DNA of 64,000 nucleotides from CAVRQM01 sp963756975 (GTDB taxonomy: Bacteria > Pseudomonadota > Alphaproteobacteria > Acetobacterales > Acetobacteraceae), in the NCBI GenBank assembly GCA_963756975.1, contig CAVWPS010000002.1:1426001-1490000 (forward strand). Direction: 5' to 3'. The notes beneath the pieces are model-generated. The model worked only from the letters and a program-made list of their open reading frames with translations, was not told the DNA's origin and did not search any database. This document shows positions 55,603-63,479 of this stretch, piece by piece. The translations under genes and the position numbers were made by a program. Within the stretch, counting starts at the first letter, position 1. Each line of letters begins with the position of its first letter.

Positions 55603-56481
55603 ATGCTCGCCCAGCAGCTGCTGAACGGCGTGGTGCTGGGCGCGACCTACGCCCTGTTCGCGACCGGGTTCACGCTGGTGTTCGGCGTGCTGCGCGTGAT
55701 CGACCTGACCTACGGCGTGCTGGTCTCGGTCGCGGGCCTGCTCGCCTGGTGGCTGACCGATTCCGGCCTGCCGCTGATCGCCGCGATCCCGCTCGTCTGC
55801 GTCGCCTGCGCCGTGTCGGCGGTCGCACTCGAAACGGTGCTGCTGCAGCGGCTGCGCCGGCGCGCGGCCCCGGAACTCGCGTCGCTGATGGTGACCCTCG
55901 GCGCCGCGCTGGCGCTGTACGCCATCCTGTCGGCCGTCGCCGGGTCCGACATGCACCGGCTGTCGCCCAATCTGCTCCCGCAACGCGCCGTCCTGATCGG
56001 CTCGTTGCGGCTGACCTTCGCGCAGATCCTGGTGATGGGGGCGGCACTGATCGCGGTGTTCGCGCTGACCTTCGCGCTGCAGGAAACCCGCTGGGGCATC
56101 GCGGTGCGCGCCCTGGCCGAGCGGCCGGAAGCCGCCGCGCTCGTCGGCATCGATACCGCGACGCTGTCGCGCTACGTCACCGCGGTCGGCGGCGGACTGG
56201 CCGGACTCGCCGGGGCATTGATCGCGCTGTCGACCAACGCGGTGCAGCCGTACATGGGCGAGGCGCTGATGCTGCGCGGCTTCGTCGTCGTCATCGTCGG
56301 CGGCCTGGGCAGCATCCCGGGCGCGCTCGCCGCCGGTCTCGGGCTCGGTCTGATCGAGGCGCTGACGGCGGCCTACGCGGCGTCCGGTCTGAAGGAAGCC
56401 GCCGCGTTCACCATTCTGGTCGTCGTGCTATGGACCCGCCCCGCCGGATTGTTCGGGCGGCCCTCCCTGGGCCGTGCCTAG
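55603..56481 (+). CDS. livH: Branched-chain amino acid-type ABC transporter permease (LivH type)
   Basis: 292-residue permease with about eight hydrophobic segments. LLNGVVLGATYALFATGFTLVFGVLRVIDLTYG corresponds to the LivH N-terminus, and VIVGGLGSIPGALAAGLGLGLIEAL to its last segments. ATG 55603 is 11 bases after the binding-protein stop. It is clearly different in sequence from the livH at 25070, so the two clusters are not a recent duplication. Confidence 0.9.
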   Translation: MLAQQLLNGVVLGATYALFATGFTLVFGVLRVIDLTYGVLVSVAGLLAWWLTDSGLPLIAAIPLVCVACAVSAVALETVLLQRLRRRAAPELASLMVTLGAALALYAILSAVAGSDMHRLSPNLLPQRAVLIGSLRLTFAQILVMGAALIAVFALTFALQETRWGIAVRALAERPEAAALVGIDTATLSRYVTAVGGGLAGLAGALIALSTNAVQPYMGEALMLRGFVVVIVGGLGSIPGALAAGLGLGLIEALTAAYAASGLKEAAAFTILVVVLWTRPAGLFGRPSLGRA

Positions 56482-57355
56482 TGGGCCGCACCTGATGAGT
56501 CAGGCGGTGTCGGATTTCCTGTTCGCCTATGGCGGCACGGTCGACGCGGTCGGCATCCACGCGCTGCTCGGCCTCGCGATGTACATCGTGCTCGCGGTCG
56601 GGCAGCTCTCGGTCGGGCAGGCCGCGTTCATGGGCCTCGGCGCGTACGCGGCCGGAATGCTCGCGATCCGTACCGGGTGGCCGATCTGGCTGTTCCTGCC
56701 GGTCGCGGCCGCCGTCCCGGTCGGGGTGGCGCTCGCGATCGGGGTGCCGACGCTGCGGCTGTCCGGCGTCCACCTCGCGATCGCGACCATCGGGCTGGGC
56801 GAGGTGCTACGCGCCACCTACGACAACGTCGACCTGCTCGGCGGCGCGATGGGGTTGTCCGGCATCGAACAGCCCGACCCGCAGATCATCGGCTCCATCG
56901 CGATCTACCTCGTGCTCGCCCTGCTGACGTTCTGCCTCTACCGGCTCGCCGGCAGCGGCATCGGCCGTTCGATGGCGGCGATGCGCGGCGATCCGATGGC
57001 CGCGCGCGCGGTCGGCATCTCGGTCGACCGGTTCGGGCTTGCCGCCCTGTGCGCCTCGGCCGCCGTCGCCGGTGTCGCGGGGGCGCTCGGGGCGTGGAGC
57101 AGCGGCTCGGTCGATCCGCGCGACTACGGGTTCGAACCGGCGGTGACCATCCTGGCCTACGCCCTGCTCGGCGGCATCGCCACACCGCTCGGGCCGGTGC
57201 TGGGCGCGGTCGTCCTGACCCTGTTGCCGGAGGCGTTGCGGCCGCTATCCTCTCCAACACTTGATTTGCGTCTGGTTGTGGATGGGCTGGTGATCGTCGC
57301 CGTGGTGCTGTTTCGCCCGACCGGTTTGCTGACGATGCGAATGCGGCGCGGCTGA
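56474..57355 (+). CDS. livM: Branched-chain amino acid-type ABC transporter permease (LivM type, short form)
   Basis: 293-residue permease without the long N-terminal extension of the LivM at 25981. Core signatures are LAVGQLSVGQAAFMGLGAYAAG, RLSGVHLAIATIGLGEVLRA, the loop MRGDPMAARAVGISVDRFGLAAL and LGGIATPLGPVLGA. GTG 56474 overlaps the livH stop; ATG 56495 is equally possible and would give 286 residues. It works with the preceding LivH-type subunit. Confidence 0.9.
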   Translation: MPSGPHLMSQAVSDFLFAYGGTVDAVGIHALLGLAMYIVLAVGQLSVGQAAFMGLGAYAAGMLAIRTGWPIWLFLPVAAAVPVGVALAIGVPTLRLSGVHLAIATIGLGEVLRATYDNVDLLGGAMGLSGIEQPDPQIIGSIAIYLVLALLTFCLYRLAGSGIGRSMAAMRGDPMAARAVGISVDRFGLAALCASAAVAGVAGALGAWSSGSVDPRDYGFEPAVTILAYALLGGIATPLGPVLGAVVLTLLPEALRPLSSPTLDLRLVVDGLVIVAVVLFRPTGLLTMRMRRG

Positions 57356-58125
57356 TGCTCCGTCTCGAAGGGCTAACTCGGCGCTACGCCGGCATCATCG
57401 CGGTCAACGCCGTGGACCTCTCGATCGACGGTGCCCGCGTCCACGCGCTGGTCGGCCCGAACGGCGCCGGCAAGACGACGTTGTTCAACATGATCAGCGG
57501 CCTCGTCCTGCCGAGCTCCGGGCGGATCACGCTCGATCGCAAGGACATCTCGGCCATGCCGCCCGAGCAGCGCGCGCGCGCCGGCATCGGCCGCACCTTC
57601 CAGGCCATCCGGCTGTTTCCGGAGCTGACCGTGCGCGAGACGGCGATGGCCGGCATCCGAACCTGCACCGGGCCGTGGCGCGCGATGTTCGGCAATTGCT
57701 GCGCCGAGGCGAACGACGTCCGCAACCGGGCCGAACTGGCGCTCGACCAAGCCGGCGTCCCGCGCAAGAAGTTCGACATGATCGCGACCAGCCTGTCGTA
57801 CGGCGACCAGCGCCGGGTGGAGATCGCGCGCGCGATGGCGGCCAAGCCGAAAATGCTTCTGCTCGACGAGCCGGCGGCCGGCATGAACCCGAACGAGACC
57901 TCGCGGCTCGCGACGCTGGTCCGCGACATCGTCGACGGCGGCACGACCGTCTTGCTGGTCGAGCACGACATGGGCTTCGTCATGGGCATCGCCGACACGC
58001 TGACGGTGCTGAGCTTCGGCCGCCTCATCTTCCACGGGGCACCCGAGGCCGGCCGCACCGACCCGGCCGTTGTCGAGGCGTATCTCGGCCACAAGCTCGC
58101 GTCACAACTCGTCTGCCGGCGGTGA
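57355..58125 (+). CDS. livG: Branched-chain amino acid-type ABC transporter ATPase (LivG type)
   Basis: 256-residue ABC ATPase with Walker A GPNGAGKTT, GIGRTFQAIRLFPELTVRET, the HAAT signature LSYGDQRRVEIARAM and Walker B MLLLDEPAAGMN. The stop of livM and this ATG share a base (TGATG). The C-terminal part ends conventionally, without the acidic tail of the other LivG. Confidence 0.92.
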   Translation: MLRLEGLTRRYAGIIAVNAVDLSIDGARVHALVGPNGAGKTTLFNMISGLVLPSSGRITLDRKDISAMPPEQRARAGIGRTFQAIRLFPELTVRETAMAGIRTCTGPWRAMFGNCCAEANDVRNRAELALDQAGVPRKKFDMIATSLSYGDQRRVEIARAMAAKPKMLLLDEPAAGMNPNETSRLATLVRDIVDGGTTVLLVEHDMGFVMGIADTLTVLSFGRLIFHGAPEAGRTDPAVVEAYLGHKLASQLVCRR

Positions 58126-58832
58126 GCACGCTGGCGGTGGCGGGCCTCGTGGTCCGCCACGGCAAGACGGAGGCGGTGCGCGGCATCGACCTGGTCGCGC
58201 AGTCCGGCCGGATCACCACGCTGATCGGGGCCAACGGGGCCGGTAAAACGACATTGCTGCGCGCGATCACCGGCCTGATCCCGATCGCGGGCGGCCGCGT
58301 CACGCTGGACGGCGCCGAAATCGGCGGCCACGCCGCGTTCCGGATTTCCCGCGCCGGTGTCGCGCACGTGCCGGAAGGGCGGGGTATCTGGCCGAGCCTC
58401 ACCGTGGACGAGCACCTGACGCTCGGCGGCTGGGGCCAGCCGCCGAAGCGCGCGCGCGACCGGCGGGCGGACGTGCTGGCCCGGCTGCCCCGTCTGGCCG
58501 AGCGGCTCGCGCAACGGGCCGGGTCGCTGTCCGGCGGCGAGCAGCAGATGGTCGCGATCGGCCGCGCGCTGATGGCGAGCCCCCGCGTGCTGCTGCTCGA
58601 CGAGCCGAGCATGGGTCTGGCGCCGCTGGTGGAAGACGCGATTTTTGCCCTGCTGGCGAGCTTGCGGGCGGACGGCGTGACCATGCTGCTGATCGAGCAG
58701 AACGCGTCGGCGGCGCTCGACATCGCCGACATCGCCTATGTGCTGGAAGGCGGGCGGATCGTCCTGCACGGGCCGGCGGCCCAGGTCGCGCGCGATCCGG
58801 CGGTGCTGTCGGCGTATCTCGGCGGGATCTGA
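58122..58832 (+). CDS. livF: Branched-chain amino acid-type ABC transporter ATPase (LivF type)
   Basis: 236-residue ABC ATPase: Walker A GANGAGKTT, AHVPEGRGIWPSLTVDEHL, signature LSGGEQQMVAIGRAL, Walker B LLLLDEPSMGLAP and the LivF-type IEQNASAALDIAD. GTG 58122 overlaps the livG stop (GTGA). It ends the livKHMGF operon. Confidence 0.93.
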   Translation: MSTLAVAGLVVRHGKTEAVRGIDLVAQSGRITTLIGANGAGKTTLLRAITGLIPIAGGRVTLDGAEIGGHAAFRISRAGVAHVPEGRGIWPSLTVDEHLTLGGWGQPPKRARDRRADVLARLPRLAERLAQRAGSLSGGEQQMVAIGRALMASPRVLLLDEPSMGLAPLVEDAIFALLASLRADGVTMLLIEQNASAALDIADIAYVLEGGRIVLHGPAAQVARDPAVLSAYLGGI

Positions 58833-58874
58833 CGGCCGCCCGCGCCACCGCGATCCGGCGCGGACGGCCGGCGA

Positions 58875-59030
58875 TCAGGCCGATTTATGAAGCTTGTGGC
58901 CCCGGTGCGGCGCGTGCGCGGGGGGCGCCGAATGGGCCGCCGGAGCCGCGGATTTCGGGGCAGCCGCTTTCGGCGCGGCCGTCGTGGCGACGGCTGGGGC
59001 GGAGGCGGAGGCGATCGCGGAGACGCTCAT
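58875..59030 (-). CDS. Small Ala/Pro/His-rich basic protein (51 residues)
   Basis: A short open frame on the minus strand with ATG 59030 and TGA 58877-58875. AAAGGAG stands 8 bases before the start, the best ribosome site in the area. The product is 51 residues: a Ser/Ala-rich start (MSVSAIASASAPAVATTAAP), an Ala-Pro-Lys middle and a C-terminus with five histidines and basic residues (HAPHRGHKLHKSA). Composition suggests a disordered, possibly metal- or nucleic-acid-binding or exported peptide. I do not recognise a family. It is convergent with livF, ending 43 bases from its stop, and divergent from cytochrome b561. Confidence 0.55.
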   Translation of the reverse strand: MSVSAIASASAPAVATTAAPKAAAPKSAAPAAHSAPPAHAPHRGHKLHKSA

Positions 59031-59141
59031 GGGATGAACTCCTTTGCTATGGCCGGTGTCCCGGTGTTCGGGACCGGCAAAATATGCCGTGCGGAGACGA
59101 ACGGAAGATGAACCGGAGGCGGGTTGGCGCGATGCCTCGGC

Positions 59142-59714
59142 ATGGATTCACGGTCCCCGAACCACGCTCCGGCCGCCGCCAGCCGCTACACCGGGACCGC
59201 GCAAATCCTGCACTGGCTGACGCTGGCCCTGATCCTCGCCATTCTGCCGCTCGCGTGGGTCGTCGTGTCGATGCCGCGCGACGACCCCGGCCGCGCGGGG
59301 CTGTTCGTCCTGCACCGCTCCTTCGGGCTGACGGTCCTGGTCCTGATCGTGGTCCGCCTCGCGTGGCGGGCCGGTCATCCGCCGCCGCCGTTGCCGCGCG
59401 GCTCATCGAGGGTGGTCGAGTGGATCGGGCGCGCGACCCACTGGCTGATGTACGCGGTGCTGCTGCTGATGCCGGTCAGCGGCTACCTGCAGTCGGGGAA
59501 CGGGCACCCGGTGTCCTATTTCGGCCTGCTCGGTATTCCGGGCTTCCCGAGGAGCGCGGCAATCGACGACGCCGCCAGCACAGCCCACAATCTCGGCCAA
59601 TGGGCGCTCTATGCGCTGGTCGCCCTGCACGTGCTTGCGACCGTTTGGCACGTCGCGGTCCGGCGCGACGGCCTGCTCGGCCGGATGCTGCCGGCCCAAC
59701 GCAATCAGGCTTAG
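59142..59714 (+). CDS. Cytochrome b561
   Basis: 190-residue membrane cytochrome with four hydrophobic segments. Heme-ligand-type histidines are seen in QILHWLTLAL, VLHRSFGLTV, GRATHWLMYAV and ALHVLATVWHVAV, the pattern of the bacterial cytochrome b561 family. It would pass electrons in the inner membrane, for example from ubiquinol. ATG 59142 is taken as the start; TTG 59124 lies closer to GGAGG (59115-59119) and would add six residues. Its stop overlaps the end of the convergent gamma-glutamyltransferase gene. Confidence 0.9.
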   Translation: MDSRSPNHAPAAASRYTGTAQILHWLTLALILAILPLAWVVVSMPRDDPGRAGLFVLHRSFGLTVLVLIVVRLAWRAGHPPPPLPRGSSRVVEWIGRATHWLMYAVLLLMPVSGYLQSGNGHPVSYFGLLGIPGFPRSAAIDDAASTAHNLGQWALYALVALHVLATVWHVAVRRDGLLGRMLPAQRNQA

Positions 59715-61447
59715 GGGACCGCGACCGACCCCGCCGGACGCCTCGGGTCGGACGCGCCGTAGCGGAGGCCGGGCCGCATCGCGCCCGTGGTCCGGGCGGA
59801 ATCGCTGCCGGACGACGCGGCCGCCTCGGGCACCCTTTCGGGACCGACCGCGATCAGCACCGCGTCGCCCCAGTCTTCCTGCTCCTGGACGTGGTAGCCC
59901 ATCGCAATCATCGCGGCGCGCGTGTCGGGCGAGAGCGCGAACCGTTCGGCGAAGACCAGATCGGGCAGCCACTGGTGGTGCAGGCGCGGTGCCGCAACCG
60001 CCTCGGACGGGGTCATGCCGTAGACGGTCAGGTTCAGGATCGTCTCCAGCACCGTCGTGATGATCCGGCTCCCGCCCGGCGAGCCGGCCACCAGCACCGC
60101 CTTGCCGCCGCGCACGCCGATCACCGGGGTCATCGACGACAGCGGCCGCTTGCCGGGCTCGATCCGGTTGGCCCGCCCCTGCACCAGCCCGAACAGGTTC
60201 GGCGTGTCGGGCGCGATCGCGAAATCGTCCATCTCGTCGTTCAGCAGCACGCCCGTCCCCGGGGCCATGACCATCGCGCCGAACAGCCCGTTCAGCGTGT
60301 AGGTCGTGCTGACCGCGTTGCCGGCCGTGTCCATGACGACATACGCGGTCGTCTCGGCCTTCTCGTGCGGCGGCGTCGCGTCGTTCAGGGCCGCCGACGC
60401 GATCGCCCCCGGCCCGATCGCCGCCCGGATCGCGCCGTCGTACTCCGTCGACAGCAGGCGGCCGAGCGGGTTGCGGACGAAGGCCGGATCGCCGAGCTGC
60501 GTGTTCCGGTCGAGGAACGCATGCCGCTCCGCCTCGATCATCAGGTGGGCACTGGCCGATCCATGCCAGCCGAGCGCCCTTAAATCGTCGTGGTCCAGGA
60601 TGCCGAGGATTTCGCACAAGGTGACGCCGCCCGAGGACGGTGGCGGCGGTGCTAGGATCGTCAGGCCATGCCAGTCGCAGGCGATCGGGGCGCGCGACAC
60701 GGCGTGGTAGCCGGAAAGGTCGGCGCGGGTCGGCCCGCCGGTCGCCTCGATCGCGGCGGCGACCGGCCCCGCGTAGAACCCCGCCGGCCCCTCGGCCGAA
60801 ATTTTGCGCAGCGTCCCGGCCAGCGCCGGCTGCACCAGCCGGTCGCCCGGCCGCAGCGCCGTCCCGTCCGGGCGCAGAAAGATGCGCGCCATCTCCGGGT
60901 CGGAAGCGAACTTTTGGGTGCGCGCGTCCAAAATATCCGTGTCGGCGCGTTCGAGGACGAACCCGTGCTCGGCCAGCTCGATCGCCGGCGCGATCAGCGC
61001 CTCGCGCGACATCGTCCCGTACGTGGCGCGCGCCAGTTCGAGCCCCGATACCGTCCCCGGCGTGCCCACCGCCTTCGGCCCGATCAGGCTCGCATCCCCG
61101 GCCGGCTTGCCGTCCTTCCCCACGAACATCGTCTCGCTGGCCGAAGCCGGCGCGGTCTCGCGAAAATCGAGCACCGCGGACCGGCCGTCTTCCATGCGCA
61201 GCGTCATGAACCCGCCGCCGCCGATATTGCCGCAGCACGGATTGACCACCGCCTCGGCGTACCCGACCGCCACCGCCGCATCGACCGCGTTGCCGCCGCG
61301 CCGCAGGATGTCGGCACCGACGTCGGAGGCGAGGTGCTGGGCGCTGACCACCAGGCCGTCCGATGTCTCCGTCGCGGGCAGGGTCGCGGCTCGAGCGGGC
61401 GCGACGGCACCGACGAGAGCGGACAGCAGGATGGCCTTGCGCATCAT
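59711..61447 (-). CDS. ggt: Gamma-glutamyltransferase (glutathione hydrolase precursor)
   Basis: 578-residue N-terminal-nucleophile hydrolase with a signal peptide (cleavage near PARAAT, residue 20), so it acts in the periplasm on glutathione and gamma-glutamyl compounds. NAVDAAVAVGYAEAVVNPCCGNIGGGGFM is the N-terminal signature. The self-cleavage site is AETTAYVVMD, where the first Thr of the TT pair is the nucleophile; the usual TTHYS reads TTAYV. NAVSTTYTLNGLFGA and AGSPGGSRIITT (oxyanion loop) are intact. ATG 61447. It begins 13 bases after the SH3-protein stop. Confidence 0.92.
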   Translation of the reverse strand: MMRKAILLSALVGAVAPARAATLPATETSDGLVVSAQHLASDVGADILRRGGNAVDAAVAVGYAEAVVNPCCGNIGGGGFMTLRMEDGRSAVLDFRETAPASASETMFVGKDGKPAGDASLIGPKAVGTPGTVSGLELARATYGTMSREALIAPAIELAEHGFVLERADTDILDARTQKFASDPEMARIFLRPDGTALRPGDRLVQPALAGTLRKISAEGPAGFYAGPVAAAIEATGGPTRADLSGYHAVSRAPIACDWHGLTILAPPPPSSGGVTLCEILGILDHDDLRALGWHGSASAHLMIEAERHAFLDRNTQLGDPAFVRNPLGRLLSTEYDGAIRAAIGPGAIASAALNDATPPHEKAETTAYVVMDTAGNAVSTTYTLNGLFGAMVMAPGTGVLLNDEMDDFAIAPDTPNLFGLVQGRANRIEPGKRPLSSMTPVIGVRGGKAVLVAGSPGGSRIITTVLETILNLTVYGMTPSEAVAAPRLHHQWLPDLVFAERFALSPDTRAAMIAMGYHVQEQEDWGDAVLIAVGPERVPEAAASSGSDSARTTGAMRPGLRYGASDPRRPAGSVAVP

Positions 61448-61460
61448 CTCAACCAGTTTC

Positions 61461-62261
61461 TCAGGGCGCCACCACCTCGTCCGGATCGACCCCGTAAAAA
61501 TCGGTCCGCTTCAGCCACCCGCGATAGTCGCCGGTCTTCACCTCGCACCAGGCGCTCCCGGCGGCACAGCCGCGAATCAGCCCGACCACGCCGACCTCGA
61601 GCTTCGCCACCGCGTCCGCCGTATCGGCGGCCGACGCGCGCAGCACCCGCTCCTCGCCGGTGACGACGAACCCGCGCCGCCCGGTCAGCACGGCGGAGTT
61701 GACCCAGCCCTTGGTCCCGTCCTGATCCTCGACCAGCCGCCAGATCTCGTATTCCCGCTCGATCCGCACCGGCAGGTCGCGGCGGTGGTATTGCCAGTCG
61801 ACCGGCCGGTCCATCCCCGGCCCGACGCGCAGATTGACCTGATCGGACCGCAGCGCGGCCCAGCGCGGCAGCGGCAGTCCGGTCGTCGTGCCCTTGGTCG
61901 GATCCTGCTTCGGCGGCGGCGGCGTGGTCGCGACCGGCGGTGCCACGGGGACGGCCACCGGCGGTGCCGGCCGCGCCGGGCGAACCACGGCATGGGCGGG
62001 CGGCTTGGCCGGCGGGGCCGCCGTCGTCGTCGCCGGCTTGGCCTTCGTCTTGTGCGGCTTCTTCGCGGCCGGGCCGGGGGACTGCACGACGGGTACGCCG
62101 AGCGCGCTCGGTGTCGCGACGCGCGCGACCGGCTTGCGGGCGGGTGCCGGCGCGGCCGGGGCGGCGCTGATGCCGGGCGGCGGGGGCAGCGGGGTCGACG
62201 TCACCGCCTGCGCCATCGCGGACGCGGGCAGGAACAACAGAAAGGCAGCCAAGGCGCGCAT
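61461..62261 (-). CDS. Exported SH3-like domain protein with proline-rich linker
   Basis: 266 residues: a signal peptide (MRALAAFLLFLPASAMAQA), then about 110 residues very rich in Pro, Ala and Lys (a flexible linker), then two bacterial SH3-like units at about 145-205 (LRSDQVNLRVGPGMDRPVDWQY, KGWVNSAVL) and 208-260 (KLEVGVVGLIRGCAAGSAWCEVKTGDYRGWLKRTDF). Such proteins are periplasmic and usually bind cell-wall components. ATG 62261 is just after the DsrE-like stop (2 bases). It lies in a run of four minus-strand genes with ggt, dsrE-like and thiF-like. Confidence 0.8.
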   Translation of the reverse strand: MRALAAFLLFLPASAMAQAVTSTPLPPPPGISAAPAAPAPARKPVARVATPSALGVPVVQSPGPAAKKPHKTKAKPATTTAAPPAKPPAHAVVRPARPAPPVAVPVAPPVATTPPPPKQDPTKGTTTGLPLPRWAALRSDQVNLRVGPGMDRPVDWQYHRRDLPVRIEREYEIWRLVEDQDGTKGWVNSAVLTGRRGFVVTGEERVLRASAADTADAVAKLEVGVVGLIRGCAAGSAWCEVKTGDYRGWLKRTDFYGVDPDEVVAP

Positions 62262-62263
62262 GG

Positions 62264-62647
62264 TCAGAGCGTCACGATCTGGCCGGTGCCGACCGCGTCC
62301 AGGAACGTGGGCACGCCCGCGACCTCGACACCTTCGGCCAGCTCGTCCGCCTCGATCCCCGCGAGCCGGATGCCGGCGTCGCACGCGAGCCGCCGCACGC
62401 CCAGTTCGGCCGCCGCGTCGCGCAGCTCGGCCAATCCGGCGACGCCCAGCTGGCGCACCGCCGCGTCGCGGCCCGCCCCGTCCAGCCGCGACCAATCCTC
62501 GACCAGGGCGCGGCAGCCGTCGTTGGTCGCGAACACGATCACGCGACGGCCCATCGCGGCGGCCGCGGCGGCCATGACGAACGCGTAGTGCGCCCGCTCG
62601 TGGGTGCCGGAAATCAGCAGAATACCGAGGGTGCGCTCGTCAGGCAT
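62264..62647 (-). CDS. DsrE/DsrF-like family protein
   Basis: 127-residue cytoplasmic protein of the DsrE/TusD-like fold: LGILLISGTHERAHYAFVMAAAAAAMGRRVIVFAT at the start, cysteines at DGCRALV and ACDAGIRLAG, and the C-terminal VAGVPTFLD. Members relay sulfur through such cysteines or act as small peroxiredoxin-like proteins. ATG 62647 overlaps the ThiF-like stop; TTG 62653 is an alternative. Pairing with a ThiF/MoeB protein suggests a sulfur-transfer role, but no sulfur carrier or rhodanese is adjacent. Confidence 0.75.
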   Translation of the reverse strand: MPDERTLGILLISGTHERAHYAFVMAAAAAAMGRRVIVFATNDGCRALVEDWSRLDGAGRDAAVRQLGVAGLAELRDAAAELGVRRLACDAGIRLAGIEADELAEGVEVAGVPTFLDAVGTGQIVTL

Positions 62648-63461
62648 GGGCAAACTCCTGTTGAGCTTCGTGGGCGGTGGCGTCGCGCAAACTGGCGTGT
62701 CCGCCGCATGCGCGGCAAGCGGGATCGCGCGGCAGGCGAATCGTCCGCGTCCGCGCGGTCAGCGCATCCCACAACAGCAGCCGCCCGGCCATCCCCTCGC
62801 CGATGCCGGTGATCTCCTTGACGATCTCGGTCGCCTGCAGCGTCCCCAGCACCCCGGTCACGGCCCCGAGCACGCCCGCCTCCGAGCACGCGGCCACCGA
62901 GCCGGCGGGCGGGGGCTCCGGATACAGGCAGCGGTAGCAGGGGCAGTCCGGCCCGGCATGCGGCTTGAAGGTCGACAACTGACCCTCGAACCGCAGCACC
63001 GCCGCCGAGACCAGTGTTTTACGCGCCGCGACGCAGGTGTCGGCGACCAGAAAGCGGGTGTCGAAATTGTCGGTGCCGTCGGCGACGATGTCGTGCGCGG
63101 CGACCAGATCGCCGACGTTCGCTGGCGTCACCCGCGCCACCACCGCCTCGATCGCGATGCCCGGATTGATCGCCCGCGCCCGCTCGGCGGCCGCGACCGC
63201 CTTCTCCCGGCCGATATCGGCGACGCCGAAGGCGATCTGCCGCTGCAGGTTCGACAGCTCGACCCGGTCGTCGTCCACCACCGTGATCCGCCCGACACCG
63301 GCGGCGGCCAGATACAGCAGCGCCGGGCAGCCGAGGCCGCCGGCACCGACCACCAGCACGCTCGCCGCCGCCAGCCGCGCCTGCCCGGTGCCGCCGATTT
63401 CCGGCAGCAGGATGTGGCGGGAATACCGCTCGATGTCGTCGTCGGAGAGGCCGAGGTCCAT
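62640..63461 (-). CDS. ThiF/MoeB/HesA-family adenylyltransferase
   Basis: 273-residue E1-like enzyme that adenylates the C-terminus of a ubiquitin-fold sulfur carrier (MoaD or ThiS). RYSRHILLPEIGGTGQARL, the ATP-binding VVGAGGLGCPALLYLA, VDDDRVELSNLQRQIAF, DGTDNFDTRFLVAD and two zinc-binding CxxC pairs (CYRC, CRAC) are all present. The cysteine expected to form the thioester is placed in the AACSEAGVLG stretch. Length and motifs fit MoeB/ThiF. ATG 63461; the next gene upstream ends 19 bases before it. Confidence 0.9.
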   Translation of the reverse strand: MDLGLSDDDIERYSRHILLPEIGGTGQARLAAASVLVVGAGGLGCPALLYLAAAGVGRITVVDDDRVELSNLQRQIAFGVADIGREKAVAAAERARAINPGIAIEAVVARVTPANVGDLVAAHDIVADGTDNFDTRFLVADTCVAARKTLVSAAVLRFEGQLSTFKPHAGPDCPCYRCLYPEPPPAGSVAACSEAGVLGAVTGVLGTLQATEIVKEITGIGEGMAGRLLLWDALTARTRTIRLPRDPACRACGGHASLRDATAHEAQQEFAHA

Positions 63462-63479
63462 GGCGGGAGATGTGACCCG

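Noticed and set aside
58887..59111. Plus-strand 74-codon frame rich in Arg/Gly
   Set aside because: It overlaps the 51-residue minus-strand frame, has no ribosome site and reads as repetitive Arg/Gly from GC-rich antisense sequence.
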